This document shows, piece after piece, positions 7,378 to 10,793 of a DNA stretch of 10,793 nucleotides. The stretch comes from an uncultured Candidatus Competibacteraceae bacterium (GTDB lineage Bacteria; Pseudomonadota; Gammaproteobacteria; Competibacterales; Competibacteraceae), in contig CALMNY010000328.1 in the NCBI GenBank assembly GCA_937872125.1, positions 1 through 10,793 on the forward strand. The letters run 5' to 3'. The notes beneath the pieces are model-generated. The model ran no database searches. It saw only the letters and a list, made by a program, of their open reading frames with translations, and was not told the DNA's origin. The position numbers and the translations under genes were made by a program. Numbering within the stretch: the stretch's first letter is position 1; every line of letters begins with the position of its first letter.

Positions 7378-8231
7378 AGGGCAGCGGCGGCATCTTCGCC
7401 GGTGATGTCAGTGGGGTAGATAATCTCGCGCAACGGCATGGCCTCGCTCCAAATGACGTCCGGCGCCAGGTAGGACAGCTTGGCCACGGTGTGATAGAGC
7501 GGGGCGTTATAGGACTGAAAATCCTCGCTATCGGCCAGGGACACCTCCAGCTCCAGCAAGCCGATCAGCTCCAGGACGTCGCGTCCCGCCACCAGGATGT
7601 CGCGCAGGGCGCGGCGCAGCAGGCGGCGTTCATCGGGGTTGAGGCTCCAGGCCTCGACCTGCACCTGATAGCGCGCCCACCAGCCCTCGTCGGTGCGCAC
7701 CTGACCGCCCTCGGTGACGCTGTTACCGATAAAGCCGCCGATAAAATGCTGGTCGGCAGTGGCCTGATCGAGATGCACCGCCACGGCGGGAAAGACCGCG
7801 TCTTCCAGCACCGGCGGGGCGGTGAGGACGGTGAAGTGCTGACGCGGATGGCGCAGATGGCCAGCGGCCACCAAGGCATTGAGGCCCACCTCAACGCGCT
7901 CGCGGATCACGTCCAGGCTATCGCGCGTCGGGGCATGGGTCTGGATGGTCGGGGTAATGCTGCGCGCCGGGCCGCGCGTCCAGGTCAGGCCGGTCAGGTA
8001 ATACGGGGCGTACCAATGGGGCACGCCGGGCACGACCTCGTGCCAATCCAGGACGCCGCTGGTCAGCGGCCCGGCATAAATCTCCACATTGCCCGCCCCA
8101 CTGGGCAGAGCGGGAAAGACGTCGTCGTAGCGGCGCGCCAGGCGCAGGTGACTGGGGCCGCTGGGGGGATCGAGATACAGGTAGACCGCCGCCGCCGCGC
8201 GGCTCAGGTCTTGGAGATAGGTGATGGCCAT
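7371..8231 (-). CDS. Putative tail terminator protein with an N-terminal beta-sandwich-like extension
   Basis: This 286-aa protein appears to have two parts. Residues about 1-95 look like a beta-rich module (VYLYLDPPSGPSHLRLARRY, then W63, W73-Y74 and YYLTGLTW), loosely reminiscent of a fibronectin/Ig-type fold. Residues about 103-263 have the helix-strand pattern of tail terminators: a DVIRERVEVGLNALV helix, FPAVAVHL strand, RYQVQVEAWSL strand, DERRLLRRALRDILV helix and a C-terminal strand region. Position between the gp10-like gene and the sheath gene is where the terminator normally sits. The terminator call rests on position and predicted topology, not on a recognised signature. The start codon follows a GTCGTGAC element by 14 bases and has no clear Shine-Dalgarno sequence; the TGA stop falls within another copy of the element. 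Confidence 0.5.
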   Translation of the reverse strand: MAITYLQDLSRAAAAVYLYLDPPSGPSHLRLARRYDDVFPALPSGAGNVEIYAGPLTSGVLDWHEVVPGVPHWYAPYYLTGLTWTRGPARSITPTIQTHAPTRDSLDVIRERVEVGLNALVAAGHLRHPRQHFTVLTAPPVLEDAVFPAVAVHLDQATADQHFIGGFIGNSVTEGGQVRTDEGWWARYQVQVEAWSLNPDERRLLRRALRDILVAGRDVLELIGLLELEVSLADSEDFQSYNAPLYHTVAKLSYLAPDVIWSEAMPLREIIYPTDITGEDAAAALS

Positions 8232-8245
8232 GGCGCCATCATGGC

Positions 8246-8253
8246 GTCACGAC
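8246..8253 (-). promoter_or_regulatory. GTCGTGAC element, copy D (before tail terminator gene)
   Basis: GTCGTGAC at 8253-8246 includes the TGA stop of the gp10-like gene. It lies 14 bases before the ATG at 8231, the same distance as copy A. The downstream extension differs (GCCATGATGG) from the GCAC seen in the other copies. Confidence 0.5.
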
Positions 8254-9074
8254 TGGTCGCCCAGGAATGCGGCGACATCCTGCCGCACTGCTTCTTGAAA
8301 AATACGCTCGGCGGCGACGCGGTACTGGTCAACGGCGCTCTTGAGCGGGAAGCGCCCGGGCTGCGCGGGGCGAAGCCAGCCGGATGAGCCTTCAATCATG
8401 GTGCGGAAGGTCAGGTACTGGCTATGCCCGCCGCCGCCGGGCTGGTCAAAGCGCACCATGCCTTGCAGCCGCTGCACCCGCGCCGGGGCCAGGCCGGCTT
8501 GTTGCAAGTGCTGGCGGGTCAGGCGCCCGCCCCAGTGGTACTGGAGCTGCGGCACCATCCGCCCCGGATAATTGCCGCTGGGGCGCTGGCCGATGCCGGT
8601 GATGTGCGACGGTGCCGCGCGCAGCACCTTGCGCGCCAGGGCATATTCCTGGGGGGTGAGCACGTTGCTGCCAAAGGAGATCCCCTGGCCCGAGCCGGTG
8701 CCGGTGCCGTGGCGAAAGGGGATGATCAGGTAGCGGCGCCCGTCTTTGGTGCGTCGTACCTTGGCCGAGGTGGCGAGGATCTGTTTGAGGTCATAGGCGG
8801 CGGTGCCATACTCGATGGCCCCGGCATAGGGGGCGTTGGACGCCACCTCCCACTGCAAGTCGCCCTTGGGCGTCAAACTAATCGACTTGAGATAGGCCCC
8901 CGAGCGCGGGGTAATCTTGCCGCCCCCAGGCAAGGGGGCGCCCTGGGCATAGGCCAGCCACTGGCGATGCACCTGGCTGGCCACCTGCTGCACGGCAAAG
9001 GCCAAGCGGGAAAACACCGGCCAGTCGGACAGGGCGGGCAGTTGCAGATCGACGATCAGGTCAATGTCGGCCAT
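8247..9074 (-). CDS. HK97 gp10-like head-tail joining / tail completion protein
   Basis: This 275-aa protein contains YAGAIEYGT at residues 83-91, matching the (Y)A..VEYGT signature of the HK97 gp10-like family, preceded by a strand-rich section (ISLTPKGDLQWEVASN). It has an N-terminal helix rich in Gln/Ala with KITPRSGAYLKSI (about 53-65), as in that family. It is longer than the usual 120-180 aa of gp10-like proteins. The extra part (about 105-250) is basic and Gly/Gln-rich, including a KVRRTKDGRRYLIIPF strand pair. In siphophages and myophages this family works at the head-tail junction. Its start overlaps the stop of the 35-aa ORF by one base. Its TGA stop is embedded in a GTCGTGAC element that lies just before the next gene. 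Confidence 0.7.
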   Translation of the reverse strand: MADIDLIVDLQLPALSDWPVFSRLAFAVQQVASQVHRQWLAYAQGAPLPGGGKITPRSGAYLKSISLTPKGDLQWEVASNAPYAGAIEYGTAAYDLKQILATSAKVRRTKDGRRYLIIPFRHGTGTGSGQGISFGSNVLTPQEYALARKVLRAAPSHITGIGQRPSGNYPGRMVPQLQYHWGGRLTRQHLQQAGLAPARVQRLQGMVRFDQPGGGGHSQYLTFRTMIEGSSGWLRPAQPGRFPLKSAVDQYRVAAERIFQEAVRQDVAAFLGDQS

Positions 9075-9181
9075 CAGCGCGTGCGGCCAAACAAATCGAA
9101 GCGGCGCAGGATGACCTTGCGCGGCAGGGTCAGCCCGCGCGGGGCGTCAAGGTCGACGCTGGGCTGATCGCCGGTGGCCAT
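9074..9181 (-). CDS. 35-aa ORF matching the C-terminus of the upstream neck protein
   Basis: A short frame runs from ATG at 9181 to TGA at 9076-9074. It ends LPRKVILRRFDLFGRTR, which aligns with LPRRVLLRRYDLFGA at the end of the preceding protein; an LDxP stretch just before also matches. The start follows the upstream stop by 8 bases with no clear Shine-Dalgarno sequence, which suggests translational coupling. Its TGA overlaps the ATG of the next gene by one base (TGATG). Tight packing, conservative substitutions (R/K, L/I, Y/F) and synonymous changes relative to the paralogous stretch support it as a real coding segment. It could equally be the remnant of a partial duplication. Function is unknown; a docking peptide is speculation. 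Confidence 0.55.
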   Translation of the reverse strand: MATGDQPSVDLDAPRGLTLPRKVILRRFDLFGRTR

Positions 9182-9189
9182 AGCAATCG

Positions 9190-9918
9190 TCAGGCGCCAA
9201 ACAAGTCGTAGCGCCGCAACAGCACTCGGCGGGGCAGCGGCTCACCACTGTGGTGCGGGCGGTCGAGGGCCAGGGTCAGGTAGCAAAAATACTCGGGGTG
9301 GCGTCGCCCGCTGATGCTTACGGTCGCTCCGGGTGGCGGCGTTAGAGGGGGTGGTGTCACGCCGCCCGTCACGCCGTTCGCCAGGTAAGCATAGGTGCCA
9401 TCAGGCCGCACCTCAAACGTCAGCTTGAGCGTAAATTCCCGACCGTCGCTGGTGACAAACACGGCACCATCCGGGGTCGCAAACCGAAATAGCCCATCAA
9501 CCAATTCTCCGCGCGCATTCAGCCACGTAACGGCATGGATGCTTACGGGGTCAAAGCGTAAGACATTGCTGCCGGGAATAAGATTGAGGCTAAACGGCTC
9601 GGTGCGGTCGGTCATCACCACGCGGTCGAACTCGCCGATGGCATAGACCGGCGAGTCACTGGGGATGACCAACAGCACGTCACCCGCATCCAGCAGGCCC
9701 ATCGGCGCATATTTGCGCGCAATCTCATGGCTGACAATGCCGGCATGGCAGGCGATAGCCGTGTCCCAGCGGCGCCCCTTGCCGGCACAATGACGACAGC
9801 TAGGGTCCGCCGCCCCGGAATAGGCCCGCACACACGGACAGGCGTGACTGGGGCGCCAGGCCAGGTCCTGACCGATGCCGGCCAGGAAGCGATTGAAACG
9901 GGCAGGATTCAAGCGCAT
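9190..9918 (-). CDS. Phage neck-region protein with a Cys4 zinc-knuckle-like motif
   Basis: This 242-aa protein opens with a basic helical stretch and then four cysteines, C27-x-C29 and C41-x2-C44, followed by AGKGRRW. The arrangement resembles a small zinc-binding knuckle. The middle (about 75-190) is beta-rich (DAGDVLLVIPSDSPVYAIGE, FSLNLIPGSNVLRF, EFTLKLTFEVRPDGTYAYL), typical of head-closure or tail-completion barrels. A proline-rich hinge (TPPPLTPPPG) precedes a short C-terminal domain ending PLPRRVLLRRYDLFGA. That ending is closely matched by the 35-aa ORF immediately downstream. A G-rich ribosome site (GGGGGT) lies about 7 bases before the ATG. Order in the cluster suggests a head-completion/stopper function; this is inference, because zinc binding and family are not established here. 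Confidence 0.6.
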   Translation of the reverse strand: MRLNPARFNRFLAGIGQDLAWRPSHACPCVRAYSGAADPSCRHCAGKGRRWDTAIACHAGIVSHEIARKYAPMGLLDAGDVLLVIPSDSPVYAIGEFDRVVMTDRTEPFSLNLIPGSNVLRFDPVSIHAVTWLNARGELVDGLFRFATPDGAVFVTSDGREFTLKLTFEVRPDGTYAYLANGVTGGVTPPPLTPPPGATVSISGRRHPEYFCYLTLALDRPHHSGEPLPRRVLLRRYDLFGA

Positions 9919-9931
9919 GACGTACCCCCGT

Positions 9932-10690
9932 CTAGCAGACGATCATCTGCACGCCATGAATCACTTGCCGCAGCCGCTCCAGGTGCTGGTCGATGTCGCC
10001 CTGGAACTTGTCTAGGTCCAGGCTGCGGCTTTCCGACAGGCCATCGGCGCTGATGCTGGACGAAGCGCCGACAAACTGCGCCTGCAGGATACGCAGGGCG
10101 GCCATGCGCTGCACCAGGTCGACCAGCTCGGGATACTGCTGGGCGGCATTGCGCAGCCCGGCGGTGTAGCGCAGTTGAATCATCTGCGGCACGGTGCGCC
10201 CGGCGCCCATGACCTGCATGACCCACGCCGACAGCGGCGCGGCGAAGGCTTGAGTGCCCGGCACCAATCGGATGTGACCGTACTTCTTGTCGGTGCGAAT
10301 CCAGTCCGCCGGCACAGTGAACACCCCACTATAGGGCTGGGGGTAGACAAACTGCATGGAGTGGACGGCGACGATAGGCCGATGGCGGGTCACCAGATAG
10401 CCCCAGCGCTCGCCACTGAAAAAGTCGCCTTCCAGGTCGTAGCCCGGCTCTTCCACCCACGGGGTGCCGGCTTCGTCCAGGGCGTCTTTTTCCGCCTGGC
10501 TGGCGGTCTCGGGCAATACCAGGGTCGGTTGCAAGAACACGCGCAAGGCCAAACCCGCGTCGACCGTCGCTGCCCGCAATTGGGCGGCGAGGTAGTCATC
10601 GTGCAGGCTGATGCCATCCAGCGGGGTACCGGCAATGCGGTCCCGGCGGAAGGCGGTGACGGCGGTCTGCATGTCAGGGAAGAGGCTCAT
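9932..10690 (-). CDS. Putative head-tail connector (neck) protein
   Basis: This 252-aa soluble protein has no signal peptide or membrane segment. The N-terminal 50 residues are helical. A mixed beta region with many aromatics (about 85-145) follows, including GERWGYLVTRHRPI and VPADWIRTDKKYGHIRL. The C-terminal third is helical, with a PQMIQLRYTAGL segment (168-179) and SISADGLSESRSLDL (212-226), followed by a charged helix to the end. From memory this C-terminal pattern resembles phage proteins encoded just before head-closure genes, but I cannot name the family exactly. Its place as first in a series leading to gp10-like, terminator, sheath and tube proteins supports a role at the portal/neck. 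No Shine-Dalgarno sequence is seen before the ATG; instead a GTCGTGAC element ends 14 bases upstream. The next gene begins 13 bases after its TAG stop. Confidence 0.55.
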   Translation of the reverse strand: MSLFPDMQTAVTAFRRDRIAGTPLDGISLHDDYLAAQLRAATVDAGLALRVFLQPTLVLPETASQAEKDALDEAGTPWVEEPGYDLEGDFFSGERWGYLVTRHRPIVAVHSMQFVYPQPYSGVFTVPADWIRTDKKYGHIRLVPGTQAFAAPLSAWVMQVMGAGRTVPQMIQLRYTAGLRNAAQQYPELVDLVQRMAALRILQAQFVGASSSISADGLSESRSLDLDKFQGDIDQHLERLRQVIHGVQMIVC

Positions 10691-10692
10691 GC

Positions 10693-10712
10693 GGTCAGTG
10701 TGCCGTCACGAC
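10693..10712 (-). promoter_or_regulatory. GTCGTGAC element, copy A (before connector gene)
   Basis: GTCGTGAC at 10712-10705 is followed by GGCACACTGACC. Over 20 bases it matches copy B at 18 positions. It sits between the TAA at 10717 and the ATG at 10690, where no Shine-Dalgarno sequence is visible. Confidence 0.55.
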
Positions 10713-10716
10713 CCGC

Positions 10717-10793
10717 TTACTCGGCTCGTTCGGCCAAGAGGTTGTGCAGGTAGTCAATCCGGGCGGCGAGGGCCTGATCGGAAGCAATCCGCT
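10717..10793 (-). CDS. C-terminal end of an unidentified gene (partial)
   Basis: The minus strand enters the window in an open frame and reads RIASDQALAARIDYLHNLLAERAE before a TAA stop at 10719-10717. The composition (alternating Leu/Ile/Ala with charged residues) fits an amphipathic helix and the codons are GC3-rich, unlike the other two minus frames here. Only 25 codons are visible, so no family can be assigned. Position upstream of the connector-like gene suggests a head or packaging protein, but that is inference only. Its stop lies 26 bases before the next start, and a copy of the GTCGTGAC element fills part of that gap. Confidence 0.6.
   Translation of the reverse strand, partial: RIASDQALAARIDYLHNLLAERAE

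Noticed and set aside
7365..8387. 340-codon plus-strand open frame
   Set aside because: It is antisense to the terminator and gp10-like genes, spans their junction and has no recognisable pattern, as expected of a shadow frame in GC-rich DNA.
8424..9167. 247-codon plus-strand open frame
   Set aside because: It is antisense to the gp10-like gene, which carries the YAGAIEYGT signature, and is rich in Gly/Arg/Ala without domain features.
10175..10753. 192-codon plus-strand open frame at the right end
   Set aside because: It is antisense to the connector-like gene and crosses the intergenic element and the upstream gene end, so it is a compositional shadow.
1..10793. tRNA genes, CRISPR arrays, insertion sequences, attachment sites or integrase
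   Set aside because: No cloverleaf-like sequence, regularly spaced repeats, transposase or integrase coding, or terminal inverted repeats were seen. The window is almost fully occupied by tail genes.

Overview
The window is a block of contractile-tail (myovirus-type) phage morphogenesis genes. It comes from either a free phage or a prophage; no integrase, host gene, tRNA or att site is present to decide which. Base composition is GC-rich throughout, with strong G/C preference at third codon positions. The muralytic domains suggest a Gram-negative, probably proteobacterial, host, but this is inference because no host gene is visible.

Almost all genes are on the minus strand, so the natural reading order is right to left. 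It starts with the last 25 codons of an unidentified gene (10717-10793). The head-to-tail joining set follows: a connector-like protein (9932-10690), a Cys-knuckle protein (9190-9918), a 35-aa ORF (9074-9181), an HK97 gp10-like protein (8247-9074) and a probable tail terminator (7371-8231). Next come an 80-aa protein (7087-7329), the tail sheath (5366-7087) and the tail tube (4898-5353), ending at an intrinsic terminator (4846-4875). Beyond it, the tail assembly chaperone is encoded in two overlapping frames (3708-4257), a lambda G/GT-like arrangement that needs a +1 or -2 shift. Last is a very large tape-measure protein (1-3708), open at the left edge, which carries a lytic transglycosylase-like domain and then an amidase_2-like domain.

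One gene breaks the pattern. A 161-aa protein of unknown function (4360-4845) lies on the plus strand between tube and chaperone, divergent from the chaperone and convergent with the tube.

The eight-base element GTCGTGAC (minus-strand sense) occurs exactly four times. All copies have the same orientation and lie at the starts of what look like separate modules: connector, tail terminator, sheath/tube, and chaperone/tape measure. I found no copy inside a gene body. It is the best candidate here for an undescribed regulatory signal. Other points of interest are the dual-hydrolase tape measure, the non -1 chaperone frameshift, the 35-aa ORF that repeats the C-terminus of its upstream neighbour, and the isolated plus-strand gene.
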